DNA from: Armatimonadota bacterium
Lineage (GTDB): Bacteria; Armatimonadota; Armatimonadia; Armatimonadales; Armatimonadaceae
Direction: 5' to 3'
Assembly (NCBI GenBank): GCA_026392155.1
Contig: JAPLCP010000169.1
Span: forward strand, 1 to 54,793
DNA: 54,793 nucleotides
Shown here piece after piece: positions 1-7,675 of the stretch; positions within the stretch are counted from its first letter, which is position 1, and each line of letters begins with the position of its first letter. The position numbers and the translations under genes were made by a program. Under the pieces are notes generated by a model, which was not told where the DNA came from, ran no database searches, and saw nothing but the letters and a program-made list of their open reading frames with translations.

Positions 1-117
1 AATGGAGACAATCTTGCCAATATTTTCGTCGGTCTCTACCAGAGCACGCACAGTAGCTTCGTAGAGCTCTTCCCCAAGGCGCACAATCTCGTCGCCAGAA
101 AAACGCGGGTGTGGCAT
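1..117 (-). CDS. small conserved hypothetical protein, 5' part only
   Basis: Only the first 39 codons are in the window; the gene runs off the left edge. The product starts MPHPRFSGDEIVRLGEELYE and is acidic and helical. It resembles a family of short bacterial proteins with an RGxELYE-like start and a later 'ENIGKIVSID' segment, often found in toxin-antitoxin-like settings; this is from memory. The start at 117 is preferred over an in-frame ATG nine bases upstream because AAAGGA lies 8 nt before it. A -10-like TAGAAT is at 139-144, so the leader would be very short. Function unknown. Confidence 0.6.
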   Translation of the reverse strand, partial: MPHPRFSGDEIVRLGEELYEATVRALVETDENIGKIVSI

Positions 118-138
118 AGCAAACATCCTTTCACCTAG

Positions 139-144
139 ATTCTA
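139..144 (-). promoter_or_regulatory. -10 hexamer for the gene at 1-117
   Basis: TAGAAT on the minus strand, followed by a short leader that carries AAAGGA before the ATG at 117. This is a leadered example to contrast with the leaderless-type promoters elsewhere in the window. Confidence 0.4.
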
Positions 145-183
145 CCATTTCTCCTCAAGCCCAATCGGCATGATGCACCTCTC

Positions 184-237
184 CCCTCTTCCCAGGATTG
201 GCACCCAGAGGGTACCCGGGGGCTGGGGGAGGAGGGC
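184..237. repeat. C/G-rich palindromic repeat, family A, copy 1
   Basis: Runs of CCCCTCTTCCC and GGGGGAGGAGGG flank CACCCAGAGGGTACCCGG (202-219). That 18-mer recurs exactly at 46838-46855, and 'CCCAGGATTGG' recurs in the copy inside polA. Read on the minus strand, the repeat starts immediately after the TAG of the aldehyde-dehydrogenase-like gene (238-240). Confidence 0.75.
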
Positions 238-1659
238 CTACGCCCGCTGCAACGATCTTCGCTTGTAGAGGAACTCGAAGAGGTTGCCTTCGTGGGGCTG
301 GTCCCACGACGTCACCATCGTGGAGATGGGGCCGAGGTTGAGACGGTCGATCAGCGGGCAGTCGAAGAGCTGATCGATGAAGGCTTCATCTTCGGTGATC
401 GCCATCACCACTAGCGACGGGCCGATCTGGGCGAGCATCTCGCTCTGGGGCACCTCGACCACGCTGGCGTAGGGGAAGAGATACTCTTTGTTGGAGAGCG
501 GGTGCTGGAAGTTGTTGCAGTGGATGATGGTCGGGCGCAAGTAGGTGCTGCCATCCAGCTCCACCAGACGCTCACCGGTGCGGTGCTTGGCAGTGACATC
601 CTCGGCCCCCGACGTTTTCAGGCCGTCGGTGACCGCGCCGTCCATCCACTCGGCCATCTTGGGGTTGGCAAAGCCCGAGAGCACCGCATCAGGATCGGCG
701 GCGGGGCGCGGCTCGATAGCGGCGAGCTTCTTGGCCAGCGCATCGGCGATCTCGGCACCGTACTTGGGAACGACCACGGCGCTGGCGTTGATACAGCTCC
801 GGCCGCCGTTGTCGGCAATCGACGACGCGATCACATCGATAAACTCCGGCCAGCGCTCGATCATGTCACTGCCGATGAGGACTTTGCTCCAGCCGGGGCC
901 ATGAACACTCACGCCGGGATTGCCTGCGTAGCGCTCGACGGTCGCTTGGTCGCCGAAGATAATCGCACGCTTGCAGTGCTCCATCACGGCGGCGCTCCCC
1001 TCGTGGTCCGTGGGGTAGAAGCTAAACGCCTCAGGCGGCGCACCGGCGGCGATAAAGGCCTGAATGATACGAAACGGGGTCCACGGCTCCTCGCGACCCG
1101 GCTTGAGGACGATCGGAATCTTGAGGGCGATGCAGGGAATCCAGAGCGAGTTGACGCCCGGGGAGTTGCTGGGAAGCACCACGCCCAGCGCCTCGGTGGT
1201 GGCGTAGTAGCTCACGGGGACGCCGTTTTGCTCGCCGTAGCCGTTGTCTAGGACGTCGAGCGGCATTCCACGAGTGAGGCCCTTGAGGATAGTCGGCATC
1301 TGGGTGAAGACCTGGTTGATCTTGGCCATGTTGCGCCGGATCATCACGTGCGGCAGGCCACTGGTAGCCGCCAGCTGCGCGATGTAGTCGTCGGGGGTCT
1401 GCACTTGTCCATCGCCCAGCGGGAGCGCGGACTCCATGAAGTGCTTCCCGGCCTCGGCGCTGATCTCTAAAAGCCGTGCCACAGGGATATCCCGCAGGCA
1501 CTCGCGCGACGGCTTGCGCAGGTCGCGGCGGATGACACCGGCATTGACCTGCCCCACATGAGCGACAATCTCGCCGCTCTTGACACTCTTCAGCTCCGCC
1601 TTCTCCAGGCTCTCATAAACTTGGCCCCGACGCAGGGTCGGCAGATACGGCAATGACAT
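238..1659 (-). CDS. aldehyde dehydrogenase-fold acyl reductase (EhpG/LuxC-like)
   Basis: 473 residues with the aldehyde dehydrogenase fold. LPSNSPGVNSLW and LKPG (about 161-188) form the nucleotide-binding region, and NGGRSCINAS carries the catalytic cysteine (Cys289). The distance from the usual NAD-ALDH pattern suggests a reductase that takes an activated acid (acyl-adenylate, acyl-CoA or thioester) to the aldehyde, as LuxC and EhpG do. An AMP-forming ligase resembling EhpF lies 3 kb away (4739-5818); partnership is inferred. The start at 1659 has AAAGGAA with an 8-nt spacer, so this is a Shine-Dalgarno gene. The stop codon directly abuts a family A repeat. The substrate is unknown. Confidence 0.75.
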   Translation of the reverse strand: MSLPYLPTLRRGQVYESLEKAELKSVKSGEIVAHVGQVNAGVIRRDLRKPSRECLRDIPVARLLEISAEAGKHFMESALPLGDGQVQTPDDYIAQLAATSGLPHVMIRRNMAKINQVFTQMPTILKGLTRGMPLDVLDNGYGEQNGVPVSYYATTEALGVVLPSNSPGVNSLWIPCIALKIPIVLKPGREEPWTPFRIIQAFIAAGAPPEAFSFYPTDHEGSAAVMEHCKRAIIFGDQATVERYAGNPGVSVHGPGWSKVLIGSDMIERWPEFIDVIASSIADNGGRSCINASAVVVPKYGAEIADALAKKLAAIEPRPAADPDAVLSGFANPKMAEWMDGAVTDGLKTSGAEDVTAKHRTGERLVELDGSTYLRPTIIHCNNFQHPLSNKEYLFPYASVVEVPQSEMLAQIGPSLVVMAITEDEAFIDQLFDCPLIDRLNLGPISTMVTSWDQPHEGNLFEFLYKRRSLQRA

Positions 1660-1679
1660 GTTTTGGATTCCTTTAATGT

Positions 1680-1827
1680 TCCGGCCGATTGGAACGGCCA
1701 GACGGGAGAGCCTGTGGCTACAAAGGCCGTTCCGGCCATAAAAATAATTCAGTATGGGCCGGGTACCCTCGGGGTGGCCCTTGGTAGCGCGAAGCGCTCT
1801 CCAGTCCCCCCGCTCTAACCGGGGGGA
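1680..1827. repeat. multi-hairpin repeat, family B, copy 1
   Basis: This stretch between two minus-strand genes is almost all inverted repeats. GGAACGGCC pairs with GGCCGTTCC, a GGCCATA/TATGGGCC arm encloses an AT-rich loop, and the right end is the hairpin CCCCCCG-CTCTAAC-CGGGGGG preceded by GCTCTCCAG. On the minus strand the hairpin begins at the TAG of the PQQ gene. It also contains GAGGGTACCCGG (1759-1770, minus), a motif of the family A repeats. Confidence 0.8.
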
Positions 1828-3000
1828 CTACTTCCCGCCTACCGCCATGAGATGGTTTAGCGTGCGCAGATACAGCGTCTTCTCGCCAAAGGCAGGCGTG
1901 GCGTTGGTAATCTCGCCTAGATCGCGCCGGGCAAGAAGCTTGAAGGTCTTCTCAGCGGCGATCACGATCAGCTCGCCTTTATTGCTCATCGCCCAGAGCT
2001 TCCCCTCACAAAACACGGGCGAGCCGTAGAAGTTCCCGCCCACACGCTCCAGCCAGATTGTCTCTCCCGTCTCGGGCTTGACGCAGTGGACAATGCCTCC
2101 ATCGCCCCAGAGAAAGAGCAGGTCGTTGGCATAGAGTGGGCAGGGAACATAGGGCGTGTTGCGGGTCTGCTTCCAGGCGATCTCCGGCTTGCCGCCGTTC
2201 GCGCCCGGCTTTAGTGCCACAAAGAGCCGGCTACCATTTCCCACGCCCGTTCCCGCAAAGATCAGCCCGGCGGCAACGGTTGGGGAGCCGACACAGCGGT
2301 AGGTAAAGAGCCCTGGTGTCTCCCAGAGCACTTTTCCGGTCTTGGCTTCGACGCTGGTGATTCCCTGAAGTGTGCTCGCAAAGAGCAGCTGCATCGGCGC
2401 AGTTTTCTCGGGCTGGTAGAGCATGGGCACGGCGTAGGGCGCGTCTTTACTGGGCCGCTTGACCTCCCAGCGCGTCTGGCCAGTCTTGGCATCTAAAGCC
2501 AGCAGGCTCCCCGGCGCGTTCTCGGGCTCGCGGGAGAAGATCAGCATGCCATCATAGAGAATCGGGGCCGATGCGCCTCCATGCTGGGTGGGAAAGGCAC
2601 CAAACTCCCGCTGCCAGACCAGCTTTCCCACCAGTGAGTGCGCCGTCACCACAAAGTTCTCATCGCTGGGCCAGGTGGTGTAGACCCGCTCTTTATCCAC
2701 CGTGGGAGTCGCGCTGGCCGCCGTGTTGAGCTCGTGGGTGTGGTAGGCCTTGTAGTCAAAGCTCTGCCGCCAGCGCTCTTTTCCCGTCTTGGTGTCCAGA
2801 CAGACCAAGTGCCGCTTCCCCGCCTCGCGCTGGGCCGCCGTCACAAACACCGACTCGCCCATGAGCACCGGCGACGAGTGCCCCTCGCCGGGCAGTGTGG
2901 CTTTCCAGCGAATGTCTTTCTCCGTAAAGTCCGCCGCGACTCCCGTGGGCAACCCGATCCCCGTGCCATTGGGTCCTCGAAACCGTGTCCAGTCTTGCAT
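1828..3000 (-). CDS. PQQ-like beta-propeller protein
   Basis: 390 residues built from repeated blades with the motif LDAKTGKxRW (for example CLDTKTGKERWRQ, LALDAKTGQTRWE, VEAKTGKVLWE, VKPETGETIWL). This is the PQQ-like/BamB propeller family. The opening 'W.RFRGPNGTG' is typical of large Planctomycetes/Armatimonadetes-type homologues. No signal peptide is visible, although relatives are usually exported. Quinone-binding residues cannot be assigned, so enzymatic activity is unproven; the domain may be structural. TAAAAT lies exactly 6 nt before the ATG and no Shine-Dalgarno is seen. The final TAG is the first base of a family B repeat hairpin. Confidence 0.8.
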   Translation of the reverse strand: MQDWTRFRGPNGTGIGLPTGVAADFTEKDIRWKATLPGEGHSSPVLMGESVFVTAAQREAGKRHLVCLDTKTGKERWRQSFDYKAYHTHELNTAASATPTVDKERVYTTWPSDENFVVTAHSLVGKLVWQREFGAFPTQHGGASAPILYDGMLIFSREPENAPGSLLALDAKTGQTRWEVKRPSKDAPYAVPMLYQPEKTAPMQLLFASTLQGITSVEAKTGKVLWETPGLFTYRCVGSPTVAAGLIFAGTGVGNGSRLFVALKPGANGGKPEIAWKQTRNTPYVPCPLYANDLLFLWGDGGIVHCVKPETGETIWLERVGGNFYGSPVFCEGKLWAMSNKGELIVIAAEKTFKLLARRDLGEITNATPAFGEKTLYLRTLNHLMAVGGK

Positions 3001-3006
3001 GCGCTC

Positions 3007-3012
3007 ATTTTA
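3007..3012 (-). promoter_or_regulatory. leaderless-type -10, TAAAAT, 6 nt before ATG 3000
   Basis: TAAAAT on the minus strand with a 6-nt spacer (GAGCGC) to the start of the PQQ protein. Transcription would begin at or next to the ATG. Confidence 0.6.
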
Positions 3013-3028
3013 CCTGTCAAACTGAGCT

Positions 3029-3982
3029 GTGACGATTCGAATGGATGATTTACGCGGCCCGGAGATTGCGCAGCTCTTGGAGGAGCACCTCACGGACATG
3101 CGGGCGGTCTCGCCGCCGGAGAGTGTCCACGCGCTGGACTTAGACGGCCTACGCCAGCCCGAGCTCACGTTCTGGACGCTCTGGGACGGCGACACTCTGG
3201 CAGGCTGCGTCGCCCTTAAAGAGCTCACCCCCCAGCACGGCGAGCTCAAGTCCATGCGAACTGCGTCGGCGTCTCGGCGCCGAGGAGTCGCCGCCAAGCT
3301 TCTTCAGTACGTCCTTGACGAGGCCAGCGAGCGGGGCTACACGCGCCTCAGCCTGGAAACGGGCTCACAGCCGTTCTTTGCCCCCGCCCACCAGCTCTAT
3401 GCACGCTTTGGGTTTGTGGCCTGCGGCCCGTTTGCCTCCTACAAGGACGATCCCAACAGCACTTTTATGACCCGCACGCTCGCCGCGCGCAGCGATGGCA
3501 CGGTGCGCCTGACCCGCTTCGCCGCCACCGATGCCCCCGTGCTCTGCGCCGGCGACCACGACCCCGAGCACCGCCTGCGCTTCGACTTTCCCGCAGACTT
3601 TGTCCCCAGCCTCGCGCACGCCGAAGCCGTTATCGCACGCTGGGAGCAGGAACGCCTAAGTGGGGTACGCTTTCCCTTCGCGGTCCGCGACGCACACTCG
3701 TCCACGCTCCTCGGTGGCTGCGAGCTCCAGCCGCTTGAGAGCGACAGCCAGAGGCGCACGGCCAACCTCTCCTACTGGACCTACCCCGAGCACCGCGGCA
3801 AAGGGGTCGCCACCCGCGCAGTCGCATTGGCCTGCCAGCTCGCCTTCGAGACATACGGCTTCGAGCAGCTTGAGCTGCTCACCGCCCCCGACAACACCGC
3901 CTCCCGCCGGGTCGCACTCCGTAGTGGCTTCCAAGAGCTCGGCCTGCGCGACGGCGAGGTTCTCCACACGCGCCTCTCCTAA
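3029..3982 (+). CDS. tandem GNAT N-acetyltransferase
   Basis: 317 residues with two GNAT domains. The first (about 1-150) has the acetyl-CoA loop region ELKSMRTASASRRRGVAAKL and a YARFGF end motif. The second (about 155-317) is RimJ/RimL-like, with YWTYPEHRGKGVATRAV and a final NTASRRVALRSGF motif. GNAT enzymes move an acetyl group from acetyl-CoA to an amine; the substrates here cannot be told. The GTG start at 3029 is used; an in-frame ATG at 3041 is an alternative, and neither has a clear ribosome-binding site. It is transcribed away from the PQQ gene. A multi-hairpin cluster follows the stop. Confidence 0.8.
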   Translation: MTIRMDDLRGPEIAQLLEEHLTDMRAVSPPESVHALDLDGLRQPELTFWTLWDGDTLAGCVALKELTPQHGELKSMRTASASRRRGVAAKLLQYVLDEASERGYTRLSLETGSQPFFAPAHQLYARFGFVACGPFASYKDDPNSTFMTRTLAARSDGTVRLTRFAATDAPVLCAGDHDPEHRLRFDFPADFVPSLAHAEAVIARWEQERLSGVRFPFAVRDAHSSTLLGGCELQPLESDSQRRTANLSYWTYPEHRGKGVATRAVALACQLAFETYGFEQLELLTAPDNTASRRVALRSGFQELGLRDGEVLHTRLS

Positions 3983-3994
3983 TCTGGAGCCCGG

Positions 3995-4140
3995 ACAGAT
4001 TTGCCCGAAGAACGAGTCGCCGGGCTTAAAAGGGCGACGGCTGCCTTCGCAGCCAATAAGATCTATTGGGCACGCAGGTGCCCGTAGCCCTCTCAAGCCC
4101 AAGGACTTGTTCCTGGGGCCCACCCGTTGTCTGGGCTTTT
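3995..4140. repeat. multi-hairpin cluster, possible family B, copy 6
   Basis: A chain of small hairpins: GTCGCC/GGGCGAC, GGCTGCCTTCGCAGCC, CCAATA-AGATC-TATTGG and GGGCAC/GTGCCC. It occupies the gap between the GNAT and lipoprotein genes. The layout matches the other family B elements, but sequence identity to them is low, so membership is tentative. Confidence 0.5.
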
Positions 4141-4179
4141 GATGTCCGGGACTTTGTGGTCGCGGCATCCGTTTGGAAG

Positions 4180-4185
4180 TACAAT
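4180..4185 (+). promoter_or_regulatory. leaderless-type -10, TACAAT, 6 nt before ATG 4192
   Basis: TACAAT, then CCCCAC, then ATG. There is no Shine-Dalgarno in the spacer. Confidence 0.65.
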
Positions 4186-4191
4186 CCCCAC

Positions 4192-4647
4192 ATGCGCACC
4201 CTCACTACTTCGCTTACTCTACTGCTCGTCCTTGCCGGGTGTCATAAGAGTGCGCCGCCCACAGCGCTGACGTTCTACACGCTAAGCACCACGAAGGTGG
4301 AGGGAGGGCAGTTTCTCGATACCGAGCACTACCCCAAGCTAGGCTATATCGCCGCGACACCTGAGCTCTCCCTTACCCATCTGGAGAGTGTCGCCCCCCA
4401 AACGACCTTGCCGAAGGGATCGAAAGCGTCGGTGATCCAGGTACGGCTCACTCCTGAGGACACCAAGAAGCTCGCTGCCTTCACCCAAGGAGCGCTCCAT
4501 AAGACCATCGTCATCCGCTTGGGCGAGACGATCCTCATGGCCCCCAAGGTCAACGAAGCCCTCACCCGCCCCGACCTCGGGATCGCGCTACGTGAGGGAC
4601 CGAACACGCCGACCATCGAAGCGGGCCTTAAAAAACTCGCGGAGTAG
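4192..4647 (+). CDS. lipoprotein with SecD P1-head-like domain
   Basis: 151 residues. A short hydrophobic leader ends in LVLAGC, a lipobox with Cys17, so an envelope lipoprotein is likely. The mature part contains VRLTPEDTKKLAAFTQ and IVIRLGETILMAPKVNEAL, which match the pattern of the periplasmic P1 head of SecD ('TPEGAKKFAELT', 'LAIVLDGEVISAP'). SecD itself has six membrane helices and is much longer; here only the head-like part occurs, tethered by lipid. The role is unknown; it may bind peptides or Sec-exported chains. The start at 4192 rather than an upstream in-frame start is supported by TACAAT 6 nt before it and by the lipobox position. Confidence 0.7.
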   Translation: MRTLTTSLTLLLVLAGCHKSAPPTALTFYTLSTTKVEGGQFLDTEHYPKLGYIAATPELSLTHLESVAPQTTLPKGSKASVIQVRLTPEDTKKLAAFTQGALHKTIVIRLGETILMAPKVNEALTRPDLGIALREGPNTPTIEAGLKKLAE

Positions 4648-4662
4648 GCTCCCCAAACAAAA

Positions 4663-4704
4663 GCCCTCTTCCTGTGAGCTTGCGAACAAACCGGGGAAGA
4701 GGGC
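4663..4704 (-). terminator. rho-independent terminator for the AMP-ligase gene
   Basis: A perfect 10-bp stem (GCCCTCTTCC/GGAAGAGGGC) with a 22-nt loop. Read on the minus strand it is followed by TTTTGTTT, the U-rich tail. It lies 35 bp beyond the stop of the 4739-5818 gene and may also stop transcripts of the lipoprotein gene from the other side. Confidence 0.75.
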
Positions 4705-4738
4705 AACGAGCCTAAGCGAGTGGAGATGACAGAGAAGC

Positions 4739-5818
4739 CTAGTAAACGCCCTCGATGGCCTTGGTCTCTAGTGCGCCAAACGGGCGGACTTCGGCGACGC
4801 CGTCCCAGGGGAAGCGTCCCCAGGGGGTGCGGCGTAGGGCTTCGTCGCGCTCCAGGAAGCGCGGCATGAAGAATTCTTTGGTGAGCGTGGAGAGCTCGAC
4901 GCGGCCCCAGGTGTCGTAGTCCACGGTGGTCTTGGTGTCGTTGGGATCAACGACGCGCAGGATCGCACGGGGCTGTGGGGCGTGGTAGGTGATGGAGTAG
5001 TTGTCCTCGCGGGTCACCGGGCGGCTCTGGGCGAGGCCCATGAGCGTGTTGCCGTAGGTCGGGACAAACTGAGCGCGGTTGTCGAGGATCTCCTCGATCA
5101 GGAAGCGCACGGTCTGTGGGTTCATCGACGTGCCACCACAGAAGACGCCTTTAATGCCTGCATCAGGCACATTGACGTACTCATCCAGCGCCTCCAAAAG
5201 CAGCGGCGTGGTGAAGAGGCAGCTAATCTTCCGGTGCTTGAGCAGAGTCGCGCCTTGTTCCACGGCGTGCTTCTTGTATTTTTTCGCCGTCTCGAACTCT
5301 TTGTCGGCGATCAGGCGCTTCACCCAGCGCGGGTCCAGATCCGTGTGGTAGCACGAGCCGCCACGGAAGTTGGCCAGGTGCTCAATGGAGAGGCGTAGGC
5401 GGCGTGGGCCGGTGGGGCCGAGCATCAGCCAGTTGCCGCCCTTGGGGAAGAACTTGTCGTCGAGCCCCTCAGAGAACTCCTCGTAGTCGTGCTTGTGGTC
5501 GTCCCAGCCGATGCGCTGCTTGGGCATCCCGGTCGTTCCACCCGTCTCGAAGACAAAAAAAGGACGCCCCATGTATTGTTTCGGCACCCAGACTTCGTTG
5601 GGCAGATCGCGTAGCCACTCATCCTGGAAGTGTGGGAACTGGGCCAGGTCAGCGGCGCAAGTGACGGCTTTTATCGGGTCGAAGTCCGCGCTCTTGGCCC
5701 AGTCCAGCCAGAAGGGGCTGCCGGTCTCGGGAGAGAAGTGCCAGGAAATGATCTCGCGCACATGGGCATCGAGGGCATCTTGCGCGGCCTGGATCGCGTC
5801 GGGGGAAACAGTGCTCAT
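4739..5818 (-). CDS. AMP-forming acid ligase (EhpF/LuxE/PaaK-like)
   Basis: 359 residues of the ANL (adenylate-forming) superfamily. The ATP-binding P-loop motif is TGGTTGMPK (92-100); later come FCGGTSMNP and PTYGNTLMG, the usual region for adenylate contacts. Length and motifs fit the short phenylacetate-CoA ligase/LuxE/EhpF branch rather than 500-residue acyl-CoA synthetases. It would activate a carboxylic acid as acyl-AMP. With the reductase at 238-1659 it could form a two-part acid-to-aldehyde system, but the genes are not adjacent and this is inference. TATCCT sits 6 nt before the ATG, with no Shine-Dalgarno. A good terminator follows. Confidence 0.7.
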   Translation of the reverse strand: MSTVSPDAIQAAQDALDAHVREIISWHFSPETGSPFWLDWAKSADFDPIKAVTCAADLAQFPHFQDEWLRDLPNEVWVPKQYMGRPFFVFETGGTTGMPKQRIGWDDHKHDYEEFSEGLDDKFFPKGGNWLMLGPTGPRRLRLSIEHLANFRGGSCYHTDLDPRWVKRLIADKEFETAKKYKKHAVEQGATLLKHRKISCLFTTPLLLEALDEYVNVPDAGIKGVFCGGTSMNPQTVRFLIEEILDNRAQFVPTYGNTLMGLAQSRPVTREDNYSITYHAPQPRAILRVVDPNDTKTTVDYDTWGRVELSTLTKEFFMPRFLERDEALRRTPWGRFPWDGVAEVRPFGALETKAIEGVY

Positions 5819-5824
5819 AGTTTT

Positions 5825-5830
5825 AGGATA
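5825..5830 (-). promoter_or_regulatory. leaderless-type -10, TATCCT, 6 nt before ATG 5818
   Basis: TATCCT, spacer AAAACT, ATG on the minus strand. It is back to back with the plus-strand -10 at 5881-5886. Confidence 0.5.
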
Positions 5831-5880
5831 CCTGAAAGCTCTAACGAAATCTTCGTGGAAGAGTTCCGTGCAAAGTGTGG

Positions 5881-5886
5881 CATAAT
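5881..5886 (+). promoter_or_regulatory. leaderless-type -10, CATAAT, 6 nt before ATG 5893
   Basis: CATAAT, spacer TGCCCT, ATG. It drives the SGNH-acyltransferase-isomerase set. Confidence 0.6.
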
Positions 5887-5892
5887 TGCCCT

Positions 5893-6492
5893 ATGCAAGC
5901 AGACCCTAAAAAATGGGAGAAAGAGATCGCGGCCTTCGAGGCGGCGGATCGGAAACGCTTCCCCAGACCTGGCGGCATTGTTTTTGTCGGGAGTTCGACG
6001 ATTCGGATGTGGAAGAGCCTCGATAAGGACTTCCCTGGCTACGGCACGCTCAATCGGGGCTTTGGGGGCTCCCAGCTCCCCGACTCGACCCACTTTGCGC
6101 CGCGCATCTTGCGGCCCTACCAGCCGCGCCAGATTGTTTTATTCGCGGGCACCAACGATATCAATGCTAAGCGCACGCCTCCCCAAGTGGCCCAAGACTT
6201 CAGTGATTTTGTGCTGACGGTGCGCTCACTTCTGCCACGAACGCGGCTCTCGTTTATCGAGCTGACCTCCAGCCCCAGCCGCTGGGCACAGCGCGATGCG
6301 GTGGTGGAGACCAATCGTATTATCCAGCGCCTCTGCCAGCGCAACGGTGTGGACTTTATCCCGGTGCGCGAGAAGCTCTTTGGCCCGAGCCGTGAGCCGC
6401 GCCCAGAGCTGTTTATCACCGACAAACTGCACCTCAACGCCGACGGCTACAAGATCCTCGCCGAGGCCGTGCGCCCGTTTCTGAGCCGCTAA
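5893..6492 (+). CDS. SGNH/GDSL-family hydrolase
   Basis: 199 residues with all SGNH blocks: FVGSSTIRMW (block I, Ser34 nucleophile), RGFGGS (block II), FAGTNDI (block III, Asn88) and DKLHLNADGY (block V, Asp177/His180). Such enzymes hydrolyse or transfer acyl groups on sugars, lipids or peptidoglycan. No signal peptide is seen. The membrane acyltransferase gene starts 2 nt after the stop, so the two are probably made together. Bacterial surface-glycan acylation often uses a membrane acyltransferase plus an SGNH domain, sometimes fused. The start at 5893 is chosen for the CATAAT 6 nt upstream and the homology start. Confidence 0.85.
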   Translation: MQADPKKWEKEIAAFEAADRKRFPRPGGIVFVGSSTIRMWKSLDKDFPGYGTLNRGFGGSQLPDSTHFAPRILRPYQPRQIVLFAGTNDINAKRTPPQVAQDFSDFVLTVRSLLPRTRLSFIELTSSPSRWAQRDAVVETNRIIQRLCQRNGVDFIPVREKLFGPSREPRPELFITDKLHLNADGYKILAEAVRPFLSR

Positions 6493-6493
6493 G

Positions 6494-7663
6494 ATGAAAG
6501 AGCGCCTCGTCTCCCTGGATGCCTACCGTGGCTTTGTGATGCTCCTCATGCTCGCCGAGGTGCTCCACTGGGAGGATATCGCCAAGGCGGTTCCCGGCAA
6601 CGCCTTCCTCGCCTTCATGGGCCACCACCAGAGCCACGTCAGCTGGGAGGGCTGCTCCCTCCACGATCTGATCCAGCCCTCGTTTTCGTTCTTGGTAGGA
6701 GTCGCGCTCCCCTTCTCGCTGTCCAGCCGCCTCGCTCAAGGCCAGAGCAAGGCACAGCTTATCCGCCATGCTTTTGGGCGCGCACTCACCCTGATCCTCT
6801 TGGGGATTTTCTTGCGCTCTCTGAGCCATCCTCAGACCTACTTCACCTTTGAGGACACGCTCACCCAGATCGGACTGGGCTACGGTTTTCTCTTTCTTCT
6901 GGGCCTCGCACCACGCAAAGTCCAGTGGGCCGCGCTGGGCGTGATCTTAGTGGGGTACTGGGCGGCGTTTGCCCTCTCCCCGCTCCCTCCCCCTGGCTTT
7001 GACACCCTCACGGTTGGAGTGAAGCCGGAGTGGCCGCACCACCTCTCAGGGTTTGCGGCGCACTGGGAGAAGAACGCCAACGTTGCGATGCGCTTTGACC
7101 AGTGGTTCCTCAACCTCTTCCCCCGCGAGGAAACGTTTCGCTTTAATGGCGGCGGCTACGCGACCCTGAGCTTTATCCCAACCCTGGGGACGATGCTCCT
7201 CGGCTTGCTGGCGGGCGGTATCCTGCGCAACACGCAGTCGCCCCAACAGCGCCTTCGGGTCTTTCTGATGACTGCCGCCGTCTTGCTTCTGGTGGGCTCA
7301 CTGCTGGGGTGGCTGGGAGTCTGCCCGGTGGTCAAGCGCATCTGGACACCGTCGTGGGTTCTCTTCAGTGGCGGCTGGTGCTTTGTGTTTCTCGCGGCAT
7401 TTTATTATTTTGTTGATGTGCGAGGCCAGAAGCGCCCCGTCTTTGCGCTGGTGGTGATCGGGATGAACTCGATTGCGGCCTACTGCCTCTCCTGGCTGGT
7501 CATGGAGTTGGTAGAGAAAGCACTCTACCGACACCTCGGGCATACTCCATTTCTGATTTTTGGTACGGCCTACGAGCCACTGCTTCATGGAAGCGCCACT
7601 CTGGCACTTCTCTGGTGGATTCTCTTTTGGATGCACCGCCGTCAGCTATTTCTACGAATCTAA
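6494..7663 (+). CDS. DUF5009/HGSNAT-like membrane acyltransferase
   Basis: 389 residues with about nine or ten hydrophobic segments. The start 'RLVSLDAYRGFVMLLML' is the hallmark of the HGSNAT/NagX (DUF5009) branch of transmembrane acyltransferases, and 'SFSFLVGVALPFSL' follows. The human relative moves acetyl from acetyl-CoA across the lysosomal membrane onto glucosamine; bacterial members are thought to acetylate sugars, but few have been tested. Its tight spacing with the SGNH hydrolase (1 nt) and the sugar isomerase (12 nt) suggests a carbohydrate-modification operon. The substrate is unknown. Confidence 0.8.
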   Translation: MKERLVSLDAYRGFVMLLMLAEVLHWEDIAKAVPGNAFLAFMGHHQSHVSWEGCSLHDLIQPSFSFLVGVALPFSLSSRLAQGQSKAQLIRHAFGRALTLILLGIFLRSLSHPQTYFTFEDTLTQIGLGYGFLFLLGLAPRKVQWAALGVILVGYWAAFALSPLPPPGFDTLTVGVKPEWPHHLSGFAAHWEKNANVAMRFDQWFLNLFPREETFRFNGGGYATLSFIPTLGTMLLGLLAGGILRNTQSPQQRLRVFLMTAAVLLLVGSLLGWLGVCPVVKRIWTPSWVLFSGGWCFVFLAAFYYFVDVRGQKRPVFALVVIGMNSIAAYCLSWLVMELVEKALYRHLGHTPFLIFGTAYEPLLHGSATLALLWWILFWMHRRQLFLRI

Positions 7664-7675
7664 GGAAAAACAACA

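Noticed and set aside
502-1251. Long plus-strand open frames opposite the ALDH-like gene, and many like them elsewhere
   Set aside because: They are shadows caused by GC-rich third positions; they are low-complexity, basic or His-rich, and lack start signals.
238-5818. A bioluminescence (lux) operon from the LuxC/LuxE resemblance
   Set aside because: There is no luciferase or transferase gene, and the two genes are separated by three others on both strands.
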